Assembly (NCBI RefSeq): GCF_006539725.1
Contig: NZ_BJNO01000025.1
Span: forward strand, 1 to 64,000
Direction of reading: 5' to 3'
Origin: Klebsiella terrigena
GTDB taxonomy: Bacteria; Pseudomonadota; Gammaproteobacteria; Enterobacterales; Enterobacteriaceae
DNA: 64,000 bases
The translations under genes were made by a program, and so were the position numbers. Each line of letters starts with the position of its first letter. Position 1 is the first letter of the stretch. Of the stretch, positions 55,935 through 64,000 are shown piece by piece. The notes beneath the pieces are model-generated. The model saw only the letters and a list, made by a program, of their open reading frames with translations. It made no database searches and was not told where the DNA came from.

Positions 55935-55950
55935 TCGTCACTAATGACGA
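55935..55950. promoter_or_regulatory. Possible enhancer-binding site upstream of the sigma54 promoter
   Basis: TCGTCA (55935-55940) and TGACGA (55945-55950) are perfect arms around four bases, about 60-75 bp upstream of the -24 element. That is a normal distance for an activator such as FhlA. It is not a clear match to a known FhlA consensus. Confidence 0.4.
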
Positions 55951-56033
55951 TGACGAGCGGCCCGGCCAGACGCCCCGGCGATGGCGGGCTCGCGCCGTCC
56001 GGCGGCGCGAAGGAAGGGGCGCAGGGCGGGGGA

Positions 56034-57116
56034 TCAGGCCATTTTTTGCCGGAAGTGGGCGAGGGTTTGCGCGGCTAAACCGGCCTCCTGCGCCGCGCTG
56101 CAGATGGCCTGCCAGCTGCCCTCATCCAGCGGAATGCCCTGCGCCAGACGCTCCTCGCGGTTGGCCTGCTCCCATTCGCCGGGCACCAGAATCGGAGCGT
56201 CCGCCTCGTGCGGGGACTGCTTACACCAGTCGATAAAGGCTTCAGTTTCGCTCTGCATCTGCGGAGCATCGAAGGTTTCCGGGTCCAGAATGATGGTGGT
56301 CATGCAGTTGAAAATGGCGTCAACGCAGGTTTGCAGGCTCTCCTGGTGGGTTGTCTGCCCGCCGGATACCGCGCCGCCGAGGATCTCGCACAGCGTCGCC
56401 AGGGCGTAGCCTTTATGCTGGGCAAAGGTCAGCAGCGCGCCCAGCGGCGAGGTCTGCATCACCGCCGGGTCGTTGGTTGGCTCGCCGTGGGCATCGATTA
56501 ACGAGCCGGCGGGCACCGCTTCGCCCTTGTGCCAGGCAACGCGGGTCTTGCCGAAGGCGATGGCGCTGGTGGCGTAGTCCAGCAGCAGCGGCGGCTGGCC
56601 CCTGCGCGGGAATACTACGCACAGCGGGTTGGTGCCGAAGCGGCTGTCCTTCCCGCGAAACGGCGCAACCATCGGGTCGCCAACGACGCTGACGAAGTGG
56701 ATAGAGATCATGCCCGCCGCCGCGCACTGCTCGGCCCAGTAGCCGATGCGGCCGATATGGTGGGCGTTGCGCAGGGCGACGGCGGCCATGCCGTGCCGCT
56801 GTGCCTTTTCGATACCGATCTGCATCGCCTCGTGGGCGACAACCTGCCCGAACCCGGCGTTACCGTCGAGGGTCACTACCGCCCCGGCGTCCTTCATAAT
56901 GCTGGCATGCCGGTTAAGCTGTAGATGCCCCGCGGCGTGGGAGCGCACGTAGCTCGGGATCATCCCGACGCCGTGCGAATCGTGGCCGGCGAGGTTGGCG
57001 GCAATCAGATGGTCGGCGACGAGGGCCGCTTCGCTGGCGGTGCTGCCGAGGTGGCTGAAAAGGGCGACGACAAACTGATGCAGATCCGTAGCCTGAAAGC
57101 GATGTCCGGTAGGCAC
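56034..57116 (-). CDS. hcxB: Hydroxycarboxylate dehydrogenase B (YbiC-like)
   Basis: A 360-residue LDH2/malate-type NAD(P)-dependent oxidoreductase, close throughout to E. coli YbiC/HcxB (361), which reduces 2-oxoacids such as phenylpyruvate and hydroxyphenylpyruvate. Hallmarks are HLIAANLAGHDSHGVGMIPSY, NAHHIGRIGYWAEQ and the DSRFGTNP nucleotide-site segment. It starts at a GTG with AGGAGAG before it. It lies upstream of fdhF on the same strand, but the gap holds an independent promoter for fdhF. Confidence 0.88.
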   Translation of the reverse strand: MPTGHRFQATDLHQFVVALFSHLGSTASEAALVADHLIAANLAGHDSHGVGMIPSYVRSHAAGHLQLNRHASIMKDAGAVVTLDGNAGFGQVVAHEAMQIGIEKAQRHGMAAVALRNAHHIGRIGYWAEQCAAAGMISIHFVSVVGDPMVAPFRGKDSRFGTNPLCVVFPRRGQPPLLLDYATSAIAFGKTRVAWHKGEAVPAGSLIDAHGEPTNDPAVMQTSPLGALLTFAQHKGYALATLCEILGGAVSGGQTTHQESLQTCVDAIFNCMTTIILDPETFDAPQMQSETEAFIDWCKQSPHEADAPILVPGEWEQANREERLAQGIPLDEGSWQAICSAAQEAGLAAQTLAHFRQKMA

Positions 57117-57270
57117 TGAGTCTCTCCTGTGGTGGGCGGTTAGCGTAGTTATTTTGTGATGTTTGCCGATCCATGCTGCTCTCCATGCCGATGAAGATCA
57201 AGCGCTTATGGAGAGTGCTGGCGTGAGGGGCAGAGAACAGAGTTGAGGCTGTCGGGACTGGTCGCCGGAG

Positions 57271-57302
57271 TGAGAATCATTATGATAAAAATCATATTCT
57301 CA
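57271..57302 (+). promoter_or_regulatory. Fur-like box with inverted repeat before a small membrane protein
   Basis: TGAGAAT (57271-57277) and ATTCTCA (57296-57302) are perfect arms. The interior (ATCATTATGATAAAAATC) contains overlapping Fur hexamers. It lies 20-50 bp before the 41-codon gene, so iron repression is likely. Confidence 0.6.
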
Positions 57303-57322
57303 ATGATATGGAGAAAACCATA

Positions 57323-57448
57323 ATGAACATCAGCTCAATCATTTTAGCCCTCGTCGCCGTTGCCCTGCTGGGTATTTCCGTCTATAGCCTGCTTAGCTAT
57401 ATTAAAGAGCGCCGGGCAATGCGTTTTAAATCGTTTCGCCAGCGCTGA
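57323..57448 (+). CDS. 41-residue small membrane protein
   Basis: A single-helix protein: MNISSIILALVAVALLGISV starts a helix of about 23 residues, followed by a strongly basic C-terminal tail (KERRAMRFKSFRQR). It thus has a one-pass N-out/C-in look by the positive-inside rule. GGAG lies about nine bases before the ATG. The Fur-like box upstream suggests expression under iron limitation. Similar small membrane proteins are annotated in Klebsiella relatives, but no function is known to me. It stops 20 bases before the convergent AraC gene. Confidence 0.75.
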   Translation: MNISSIILALVAVALLGISVYSLLSYIKERRAMRFKSFRQR

Positions 57449-57468
57449 ATCACAAAGCCCGCGGCGTA

Positions 57469-58434
57469 TTAACCGGCTTTATGATAATTTTCGCGCCAGG
57501 TCTTCGGCGATGCGTGATATTTCTCGCGGAAGCTTTTGCTAAATAACGGATGGCTGATAAACCCGCAGAGCCACGAAATCTGCTCGACCCGCAGCTGAGG
57601 TGCGCTCTCCAGCAGCGCGCGCGCGGCCTCTAAACGCCGCTCTTTAAGCACCGTCATAACCGAGGTTCCCTGTTCGTTGAAGGCGCGATCGAGGCTGGAT
57701 CGCGAGCAGTGGAGCGCTTTTGACAGCAGGTCAGGGGAGAGATCGTGCTGCTGATAGTGCAGGGCGATAAACGATTTCGCGCTATTCACCAGATGCCCAA
57801 GCTTGCCGGAAGAGATTAATCCCTGCTGTTTCGCGATATCGCTCAGGACCAGCAGCGCCATATTATGCAGACCGTCGACAACGGTTGCCGTCTCCTTTAG
57901 CGACAGGCTCGCCGAATGGCTATCGAGCAGCATCATGTGCGATTTCAGAAACATCGCCAGAGGATGATTCTCCAGAGAAACAACCGGACTATTGAGCCTG
58001 CCGTTAAAAACCTCTTTGATTTTCTCGCTGCGCGGAATGATATAGAGCTGCTTCACGTCGTCGCACTGATACTGATAATAGTCATTGCGCTGATGAACAA
58101 TCAGCATTCCGGGATTGACCTGCGCGGAGACGGATTTCTTTCTGCCGCTAATAAGCTGATGCCCCTGCACCAGCAGCGAAATATAGATCGACTGCTCCTC
58201 GACGCGATGCGGATCGAAGGTGGTCTGATTTTTCGAACCCATCGCACTACAATAGTCGCCGGAAATAGCGGATATAGTCTTATGCGTGGCAATAATCTCT
58301 GCCGGGCGGCGGTTGTTCGCCACTTCTATCCCATAGCAGCCGAGGTTTTGCGATATTTGCTGGTAACGCTCTTCCGGCGCGATATCCGCCGCGCTCAAAA
58401 CGTGAGGAACGTACAGCGCAGTAGGTCTGGGCAT
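57469..58434 (-). CDS. AraC family transcriptional regulator
   Basis: A 321-residue regulator with an N-terminal AraC_binding_2/FeaR-like cupin (about 20-190) and a C-terminal double HTH (about 220-318: LSPDLLSKALHCSRSSLDRAFNEQG, SWLCGFISHPLFSKSFREKYHASPKTWR). The ATG at 58434 (MPRPTALY) is chosen; an upstream TTG is in frame. FeaR-type regulators respond to aromatic aldehydes and amines. No adjacent gene is an obvious target. Confidence 0.85.
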   Translation of the reverse strand: MPRPTALYVPHVLSAADIAPEERYQQISQNLGCYGIEVANNRRPAEIIATHKTISAISGDYCSAMGSKNQTTFDPHRVEEQSIYISLLVQGHQLISGRKKSVSAQVNPGMLIVHQRNDYYQYQCDDVKQLYIIPRSEKIKEVFNGRLNSPVVSLENHPLAMFLKSHMMLLDSHSASLSLKETATVVDGLHNMALLVLSDIAKQQGLISSGKLGHLVNSAKSFIALHYQQHDLSPDLLSKALHCSRSSLDRAFNEQGTSVMTVLKERRLEAARALLESAPQLRVEQISWLCGFISHPLFSKSFREKYHASPKTWRENYHKAG

Positions 58435-58823
58435 GTTTTTCGCCTTTCTCAAGGTACTGCTGGCAGGTAAATTTTTATCCTTCGATTATAAGATTAATCC
58501 TAAGAAAAACCAGCGCCCGGCGGTTTTTTTTACGCATTTTAATCGCCCGCGCGGGCAGGCGCTCTGCCGGCCGGTTGACGGGTCTCCTCTTTTTACCAGA
58601 AAATAGTTCCCCAGCGCGCTGAATGTTATTTTTGAATTTATTAATGCATATTCATTGAGCGTATAAAATATATTTACGTCGCCTGCAATAGATTAATTAT
58701 TTCGCGGCTAAACGCTTTATTTAGCCAAAAATGACCTGGCAACATCGGGCTGGACAGCGGGACAAAAATAATTGCAAGCTATATCGCAGGTAGTGGTCAA
58801 TACACATCGGCTCACGGGGATAA
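58435..58823. other. AT-rich intergenic region between the AraC gene and an ABC remnant
   Basis: About 390 bp with no supported gene. It is AT-rich compared with its surroundings. It probably contains the AraC promoter on its left. With the remnant that follows it looks like a decayed stretch. Confidence 0.4.
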
Positions 58824-58901
58824 ATTGGCCTCGTTTTCCAGCCGTTTCACCTGATCCCATTCCTCACGGCGCTGGAAAACATCATGCTGGCGCAGCGCTA
58901 A
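58824..58901 (+). pseudogene. ABC ATPase fossil (Q-loop segment)
   Basis: An open stretch of 25 codons reads IGLVFQPFHLIPFLTALENI then MLAQR and a stop. It matches the Q-loop region of LolD/MacB/YbbA-type ABC ATPases (VFQ-FHLIP-LTALENV-L). There is no start codon, Walker A or signature, so it is only a remnant of a lost transporter gene. An 11-bp GC-rich hairpin (58904-58932) follows. Confidence 0.65.
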
Positions 58902-58941
58902 GCGGCTCCCCCGGCGTTGTCCGGGGGAAGCCTGGGGCAGT

Positions 58942-59673
58942 TTAGTCAAGCAGCGAAGGATCGGCGTCGATCATCAGCTGTTTCATCTCCTCAAAATGCT
59001 GATGGGAAAAGTCGCTGATTTTTTCCCAGTCGGCGGCGGTTTTCTCCGCCACCTCATCGGACAGCACCTTCAGCGGCCGGCCGGTTGACCAGGCGGTGAC
59101 CAGAATCTGACAGGCGCGCTCGAGGGTCCAGATATCGTCAAACGCCTCGCCGATGGAGCCGGCGGTCACCAGTACCCCGTGATTGCCCATCAGCAGGCGG
59201 CGTTTATCCGCCAGCAGCCCCGCCAGCCGCGCCCCCTCGGCGACGGTATCGGCCATCCCGCCGTACAGCGTATCGACCGCCACGCGCTGAAAGTAGCGCG
59301 CGGTGTTTTGATCGATAGGCAGGATCTGCGGCTGCTCGAGGCAGGCGACGCTGGTGGCATACACCGGATGCAGATGCAGCACCGCCCGGGCCTGCGGCAG
59401 CCGCTGGTGAATCTGCCCGTGAATAGCCCACGCCGTGGCGTCCACGTCCGCGCGGTGGGCGTTCTCTTCATCATCGGCGTTCAGCAGCAGCAGATCGCTG
59501 GCGCGAATGCGCGAGAAGTGGCGCCACTTCGGGTTGAGCAGAAACGTTTTGCCATCCGCCGACAGGGCGGCGCTAAAGTGGTTGGCGACCGCCTCGTGCA
59601 TGCCGAGGTGGGCAACAATGCGCAGTGTTGCCGCCAGATCGATGCGCGTTTGTTCTTCAAAAGAGTAGGCCAC
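58942..59673 (-). CDS. Class II aldolase/adducin family protein
   Basis: A 243-residue zinc-dependent aldolase-fold protein. The metal-ligand pattern is HLHPVYATS (His98, His100) and the GNHGVLV segment with a third His; Asn/Ser contacts lie in AVANHFSAAL. Members retro-aldol-cleave phosphorylated or free hydroxy acids. It starts at a GTG five bases after the binding-protein stop. It is the last gene of the minus-strand operon and probably acts on the oxygenase product (inference). Confidence 0.85.
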   Translation of the reverse strand: MAYSFEEQTRIDLAATLRIVAHLGMHEAVANHFSAALSADGKTFLLNPKWRHFSRIRASDLLLLNADDEENAHRADVDATAWAIHGQIHQRLPQARAVLHLHPVYATSVACLEQPQILPIDQNTARYFQRVAVDTLYGGMADTVAEGARLAGLLADKRRLLMGNHGVLVTAGSIGEAFDDIWTLERACQILVTAWSTGRPLKVLSDEVAEKTAADWEKISDFSHQHFEEMKQLMIDADPSLLD

Positions 59674-59677
59674 GGCG

Positions 59678-60496
59678 TTATTCCACTTTCGGCATCAGGT
59701 CGTTGAGGTCCGCTGCGGTCGGCGGCTGGAAGTTATATTTTTTCAGCAGGGCGGCGTACTCCGGCGTGGCGCTAAACTTCTTCAGCCCCTCCTCAAGCGC
59801 GGTCTTCACTTCGCTGTTGCCTTTTTTCACCCCGAAGCCGTTGAGCACCGGGTAGATCAGCGTCGTGGAGGAGATGGTGATGCGGTCGCCAAGCTTGTCG
59901 ACCACGCCGCGCGCCACCGCTGCATCGGTTATCTGCGCCTCCACCGCCCGCGACAGCAGTGCCTGGGTGGTTTGCGGGTCGGTGGCGTATTCGCTAAGCG
60001 CTATCGGCGGCAGTCCTTTTTTCACGCAGTAGTCGGCGGAGAGCTTTTGCAGCTGCGCCAGCCACGAGGTGGCGCCCATCGAGCCAATCTTATGGCCGCA
60101 AAACTCCTCCGGCGTCTTCGGCTGATAGCTGGCACCCTTGAGGGCGAGGATCGACTCGCCGCTTTTCAGGTACGGAACCATATCAATCACCTTCAGCCGT
60201 TCGGCGGTGATATACATCGACGAGTTGGTGATATCAAAGCGTCCGCCCTGCAGGCCGGGGATCAGATTTGGGAAGCGGGTATCGAGGTTGACCGCCTCGC
60301 GGCCCATGGTTTTGGCAATCCCGGCGAGAAACTCGATATCAAAGCCGGCGGGTTTATTGCTATCAATATATTCGTAAGGGAAAAAGGTCATATCCGAACC
60401 GGCAATGATTTTTCCCGGCTGCAGAAAGGCCGCTTGGGCGCTGGCCGCGCTCAGGGCGCCGACGGTGCAGAGGAGCAGGGTATTTAAACGTTTCAT
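59678..60496 (-). CDS. Amino-acid-type ABC binding protein
   Basis: A 272-residue family 3 periplasmic binding protein with a Sec signal (cleavage after AQA near 22). The core includes IIAGSDMTFFPYEYIDSNKPAGFDIEFLAG and GGRFDITNSSMYITAERLKVIDMVPY. Three cysteines in the mature chain could form a disulfide. GGAG lies before the ATG at 60496. It is located 24 bases after the PhyH gene. Confidence 0.88.
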   Translation of the reverse strand: MKRLNTLLLCTVGALSAASAQAAFLQPGKIIAGSDMTFFPYEYIDSNKPAGFDIEFLAGIAKTMGREAVNLDTRFPNLIPGLQGGRFDITNSSMYITAERLKVIDMVPYLKSGESILALKGASYQPKTPEEFCGHKIGSMGATSWLAQLQKLSADYCVKKGLPPIALSEYATDPQTTQALLSRAVEAQITDAAVARGVVDKLGDRITISSTTLIYPVLNGFGVKKGNSEVKTALEEGLKKFSATPEYAALLKKYNFQPPTAADLNDLMPKVE

Positions 60497-60520
60497 AGAG
60501 ATCTCCAAAGTGGGGGGCAA

Positions 60521-61393
60521 TCACATGCTGGCAGGGTCGTTTCCGGCCTGCTGTACGAAAAACGAGGCGCCGCGCGGCTTCTGCGGCAGACGAACATGAT
60601 TGGCGGCGCTGCGCACCAGCCCGCTCTCCGTGCCGGCGACCAGCCGTCCGGCGTGGGCGCTGGGCAGCGGGTTGTCGCCGTACGGCAGGGCGTCTTCGGC
60701 GGCGTAAACGCTGATAAACAGGGTACGCGGCAGGTCGGTTTCATTGGGGCTGGAGGCGTGGAGCAGCCGGGTATGCATAAAGCACACCGAGCCGGACGGG
60801 CCAAAGCAGGCCTCGGGCTGCTGGCAGTGGGTCGCCACCACCTCGTCATCCACCGCGCCGGTGAAGCGCGACGCCTGCCAGTGCGACCACAGCGGCCCCT
60901 TATGGCTTCCCGGCACCACGTTCAGCGGGCCGTTCTCCGGCGTCACGTCGCTGACCATCAGCAGGGCGGTGATGATGTCGTCGTTACTGTGCGGCGTGAA
61001 GAGAAAATCCTGGTGCCATTTCACCTGGGTGGTGGTATGCGGCAGCTTGGAGTTAATTTTGCTGTGATGAAAGCGGGTGCCGCTGCCGCCGATAAGCTGC
61101 GCGGCAATCGCCGCCATCCGCGAATCCAGCGCCGCGCGTCGGTAGGCGGCGGAGATCTCCGTCGGCGAGCTGACGCGGCGCAGCGACGGGTGGTCGGGGC
61201 GATGGTCGCTTTCAAGGTCGAAGCGCGGGCGGCCGTCCTCGGTCGCTCCCCAGGCCTCGTCGTGGCGGCGGCTCTCCGCCACCCAGCCGTCGAAATCCTG
61301 CTGCAGCCCGGCGATCTCTGCGGGAGAGAGCACCGCCTCAACCACCAGAAAACCCTGCTGATGAAACTGTTCGATTTGCCACTGCGCGATCAT
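60521..61393 (-). CDS. Phytanoyl-CoA dioxygenase (PhyH) family oxygenase
   Basis: A 290-residue Fe(II)/2-oxoglutarate-dependent oxygenase. The iron triad is His127, Asp129 (KWHQDFLF) and His212 (LLHASSPN), with Arg223 positioned to bind 2-oxoglutarate. Bacterial members hydroxylate small free molecules, including amino acids (EctD is one). AAGGA lies before the ATG at 61393. Sitting between transporter genes, it probably hydroxylates the imported compound. Confidence 0.87.
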   Translation of the reverse strand: MIAQWQIEQFHQQGFLVVEAVLSPAEIAGLQQDFDGWVAESRRHDEAWGATEDGRPRFDLESDHRPDHPSLRRVSSPTEISAAYRRAALDSRMAAIAAQLIGGSGTRFHHSKINSKLPHTTTQVKWHQDFLFTPHSNDDIITALLMVSDVTPENGPLNVVPGSHKGPLWSHWQASRFTGAVDDEVVATHCQQPEACFGPSGSVCFMHTRLLHASSPNETDLPRTLFISVYAAEDALPYGDNPLPSAHAGRLVAGTESGLVRSAANHVRLPQKPRGASFFVQQAGNDPASM

Positions 61394-61419
61394 ATTTTTT
61401 CCTTTCACAAACGGAGCGG

Positions 61420-62940
61420 TTAAGCCAAAGAGACGTCTTTGAGGAAGGCGTCAACGCGCGGGTGATCGCCGTCGCGCATCGCCTGAGGCGTGTCGTCGCA
61501 AACCACGCGCCCTTTTTCCATAAAGACAATTCGGTCGGAAACTTTGAAGGCAAAATTCATCTCGTGGGTCACGATAACCATGGTGATCCCCTCATCGGCC
61601 AGCGATTCGATAACCTGAAGCACTTCGTTGACTTTTTCCGGGTCCAGCGCCGAGGTTGGCTCATCGAAGAGCATGATTTGCGGGCGCATCATCAGGGCGC
61701 GGGCGATAGCCACCCGCTGCTGCTGGCCGCCGGAAAGCTGGTGCGGATACTTCCACGCGTGGTCGAGCATGCCGACCTTATACAGCAGCTCGCAGGCGCG
61801 CTGCCTGAGCTCCGCCTCCGCCGCCAGTCGGTGATAGCGCGGGGCCAGCAGCAGGTTGCCGAACACGGTCAGGTGCGGGAAGAGGTTGAAGCTCTGAAAG
61901 ACCATGCCAATATTCAGCCGGTGCGCGGCGTTCTCCATAAAGCGCGGCTTCTGCACGCCCTGGCGTTCGAGGTGAATAAAAGGCTGGCCGTTGATGCGGA
62001 TCTCGCCGTTATCGATCTGTTCCAGGCCGTTGAGCAGGCGAATCAGCGTGGTTTTGCCGGAGCCGGAAGGGCCGATAACCGACACCACTTCCCCGGGCTG
62101 GACCTGCAGGCTGACGGCGCCCAGCACCTCCACGTTGTTGTAGGCTTTATGCAACTTCGAGGCCTGCAGCGCCGGCTGGTGGCTATCGATGACGCTGCGG
62201 GCAACGGCCGGACGGGCGGCGGTGGCCAGCGCCAGCATGTCGGCGTCGACCGGGCGGTTGGTTTTACGCTGGGTGACGTCGAGCCAGGTCTCCAGGCGCT
62301 TCAGCAGGAAGTCAAACACGGTGACGATCAGCACGTAGTAGAACGCCACCGCCGCCATGGTCTCCATCACCAAAAAGTTTTGCGAATAGAGGCGCTGGCC
62401 GACCATCAAAATCTCGGTCAGGGAGATGACGGAAACCAGCGAGCTGAGCTTAACGATCGCAATATACTCATTGGCCAGCGCCGGCAGCGCCACCCGCAGC
62501 GCCTGGGGAATAATCACCCGCCACTGCGTGCCGCCATAGCGCAGCCCTAAGGCCCGCGCGGCCTCGCCCTGGCCTTTGGCGATGGAGAGCAGGCCGCCGC
62601 GATGGATCTCGGCGACGTAGGCCGCTTCGCTGAGCACCATCGCCAGCAGGCCGGCCCAGAAGGGATCGTTGAGCACCACCGCAAATGACGGCACCGCCTG
62701 CGGCAGGTTATAAACGAAGATCAGCAGCACCAGCAGCGGCAGGCTGCGAAACAGCCAGATATAGAGCCGGGCGGGGACGTTAAAAAGCCTGCGCGGCGAC
62801 TGCTTGGCGAGGGCGAGAATAAAGCCCAGCACAATACTGCAACCCCAGGTCAGCAGACTCAGTTTAATGACGGTCCAGGTGGCCTGCCAAAAATCTGCGT
62901 CGCTGAGCAGACTTAACATGTAGTTCCAGTTAAACATCAT
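61420..62940 (-). CDS. Amino-acid ABC permease-ATPase fusion
   Basis: A 506-residue single chain. Residues 1-235 are a HisM-type permease with five hydrophobic helices and the EAA loop ([43 protein letters not shown]). A linker of about 25 residues is followed by a GlnQ-type ATPase (from about 257) with Walker [11 protein letters not shown]-loop [12 protein letters not shown], signature [15 protein letters not shown] and Walker [13 protein letters not shown]. Fusion fixes a 1:1 ratio in the dimeric importer. First gene of the operon, divergent from a LysR gene. Confidence 0.9.
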   Translation of the reverse strand: MMFNWNYMLSLLSDADFWQATWTVIKLSLLTWGCSIVLGFILALAKQSPRRLFNVPARLYIWLFRSLPLLVLLIFVYNLPQAVPSFAVVLNDPFWAGLLAMVLSEAAYVAEIHRGGLLSIAKGQGEAARALGLRYGGTQWRVIIPQALRVALPALANEYIAIVKLSSLVSVISLTEILMVGQRLYSQNFLVMETMAAVAFYYVLIVTVFDFLLKRLETWLDVTQRKTNRPVDADMLALATAARPAVARSVIDSHQPALQASKLHKAYNNVEVLGAVSLQVQPGEVVSVIGPSGSGKTTLIRLLNGLEQIDNGEIRINGQPFIHLERQGVQKPRFMENAAHRLNIGMVFQSFNLFPHLTVFGNLLLAPRYHRLAAEAELRQRACELLYKVGMLDHAWKYPHQLSGGQQQRVAIARALMMRPQIMLFDEPTSALDPEKVNEVLQVIESLADEGITMVIVTHEMNFAFKVSDRIVFMEKGRVVCDDTPQAMRDGDHPRVDAFLKDVSLA

Positions 62941-63439
62941 GGGCTATTTCACTCGCCATAATTAACGGACATGAAGACGATACCGATGTTCTAAAATGGG
63001 GCATCGTCACTATTTATCGGGCAATTACACTATGCTGGTACTCTTCGCCATCAGGCAATTAGTAAATTTTTGGTCTTTAAGTTTAAAAAAACTATATAGC
63101 CAGATTAATTTCAATAAATTTAAAGCAATGAGTGCGAAACAAGAACTAAACATTAAAAAAACAATTGCTGTTATTGGTCAACGGAATCGGCCGGTAAATT
63201 GGGCATTGTGCCACAATGGGGCGCTTCGGGGATTTATTTGGTGCAGCCTGGTTCATATTGGTGCAATTAAACCACCGGGGCTGGGGTTTTATTATTTCAG
63301 CGCATTTAGCGAGATAAATAATTCATTCATCCCCGCGGCAATGCGTCTTTTAGCCGGGGAGTGGCACGATGCTTGCAATCGGCCTATCAGGAAACTATGC
63401 CGTTTCTGTGAGTAACAATATTTCATAAAGGGTAAGGCT
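62941..63439. other. Divergent control region with a palindrome
   Basis: About 500 bp, AT-rich in its left half. CATTGTG (63204-63210) and CACAATG (63212-63218) form a perfect 15-bp palindrome around one base. ATGGGGC occurs twice (near 62995 and 63215). A 139-codon open frame here has no coding character and is not called. The palindrome is a candidate operator for the LysR regulator or another factor. Confidence 0.5.
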
Positions 63440-64000
63440 ATGACGCGATTCACGCTCAAACAACTTAAATACTTCGTTACCGTTGTGGAGACCGAAAGCA
63501 TCGCCGAAGCCTCCCGACAGCTGCATATTGCCCAGCCGTCGATCTCGATTGCGATAAAAAACCTTGAGGGCACCTTCGAGCAGCAGCTGTTTATTCGCCA
63601 CCACGCGCAGGGCGTTTCGCTCACCCCCTGCGGGCGGCGCTTCTACGAGAAAGCCAAGGAGCTGCTGCGCCTCTCCTGGGAGTTTGAACAAAACGCGCGC
63701 GCCGATAAGGAGCTGGTTTCCGGCACCATTTCGGTGGGCTGCTTTGAATCCGTCGCCCCGCTGTATATGCCAAAGCTGGTGGCCGGATTTAAAAAGATGT
63801 ATCCCGAAATAACCCTTCAGCTCTACGATGGCGAGCAGCATGAATTAATGCACGGCCTGCATCGCGGGCGTTTTGATTTAGCCCTGGTCTACGATCTGGA
63901 ATTAGGCCACTCGATCAGTAAAGAGACGCTCAATGCGCCGCATAAACCCTATGCGCTATTACCGGCCAGCCATCCGCTGGCGCAAAAAAAGAGCGTTACG
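63440..64000 (+). CDS. LysR family regulator (5' part, cut by window end)
   Basis: The first 187 codons of a LysR-type regulator. MTRFTLKQLKYFVTVVETES begins the winged HTH, continuing with IAEASRQLHIAQPSISIAIKNLE and LFIRHHAQGVSLTPCG. The effector domain starts at about 92 (GTISVGCFESVAPLYMPKLVAGF). AAGG lies before the ATG. It faces the ABC-PhyH-aldolase operon and is its likely regulator. The 3' end lies outside the window. Confidence 0.9.
   Translation, partial: MTRFTLKQLKYFVTVVETESIAEASRQLHIAQPSISIAIKNLEGTFEQQLFIRHHAQGVSLTPCGRRFYEKAKELLRLSWEFEQNARADKELVSGTISVGCFESVAPLYMPKLVAGFKKMYPEITLQLYDGEQHELMHGLHRGRFDLALVYDLELGHSISKETLNAPHKPYALLPASHPLAQKKSVT

Noticed and set aside
62996-63415. 139-codon plus-strand frame in the divergent control region
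   Set aside because: No ribosome site, mixed composition without family resemblance, and it covers a palindromic control element.

Overview
The window is a chromosomal segment of a GC-rich member of the Enterobacteriaceae. The first 25 kb keeps the Escherichia coli gene order nearly intact: selO-hemP-aroH-ppsR / ppsA / rprA-ydiK / ydiJ-menI / sufABCDSE-ldtE / lpp / pykF / fumD. Protein lengths and active sites match E. coli closely. The accessory content (quinate/shikimate catabolism, several ABC uptake loci, sulfonate use, a Cys-type formate dehydrogenase H) points to the Klebsiella/Raoultella/Enterobacter side of the family. This placement is an inference from remembered gene content, not a computed phylogeny.

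Region 1 (1-25.4 kb) is core: PEP synthase and its regulatory kinase, the Trp-sensitive DAHP synthase, the SUF iron-sulfur assembly operon, an L,D-transpeptidase, Braun lipoprotein and pyruvate kinase I. Recognisable control sites include Fur boxes (hemP, sufA), a TrpR-type palindrome (aroH), Cra sites (ppsA, pykF) and the sRNA RprA. One AT-richer insertion (7.3-8.5 kb) holds an orphan type VI secretion cassette: Hcp, a small putative membrane-acting effector, and a DUF1493 protein that is a candidate immunity protein. The 0.9 kb between a small secreted-protein gene and sufA carries a possible 22-residue hydrophobic peptide with a folded leader, and a RydB-like position.

Region 2 (25.4-30.3 kb) is a quinate/shikimate-to-protocatechuate island: a divergent TetR regulator, a 3-dehydroshikimate dehydratase fused to an HPPD-like domain, an MFS transporter and a shikimate dehydrogenase paralogue. 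A 16-bp near-palindrome occurs twice in its control regions. Two truncated transporter genes meeting at a deletion scar follow, then a YfiH-family gene.

Region 3 (31.6-41.0 kb) is organosulfur metabolism: a tetra-rhodanese protein with a cysteine-dioxygenase-family enzyme, a LysR regulator, and a six-gene operon with a flavin monooxygenase, an acyl-CoA-dehydrogenase-like (DszC/SfnB type) enzyme, two binding proteins, a permease and an ATPase. A 29-bp spaced motif occurs upstream of both operons.

Region 4 (41.0-48.4 kb) is a siderophore uptake locus: a TonB-dependent receptor divergent from an ATPase, two FecCD permeases, a binding protein and a translationally coupled RpiR regulator. Region 5 (48.4-53.5 kb) has an amino-acid ABC transporter, an MFS carrier and an M20 amidohydrolase. 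Region 6 (53.6-58.9 kb) has a Cys-containing FdhF homologue behind a sigma54-type promoter, HcxB, a 41-residue membrane protein next to a Fur-like box, an AraC regulator and an ABC ATPase fossil. Region 7 (58.9 kb to the end) is a minus-strand operon with a permease-ATPase fusion, a PhyH-family oxygenase, a binding protein and a class II aldolase, facing a LysR gene cut by the window edge.
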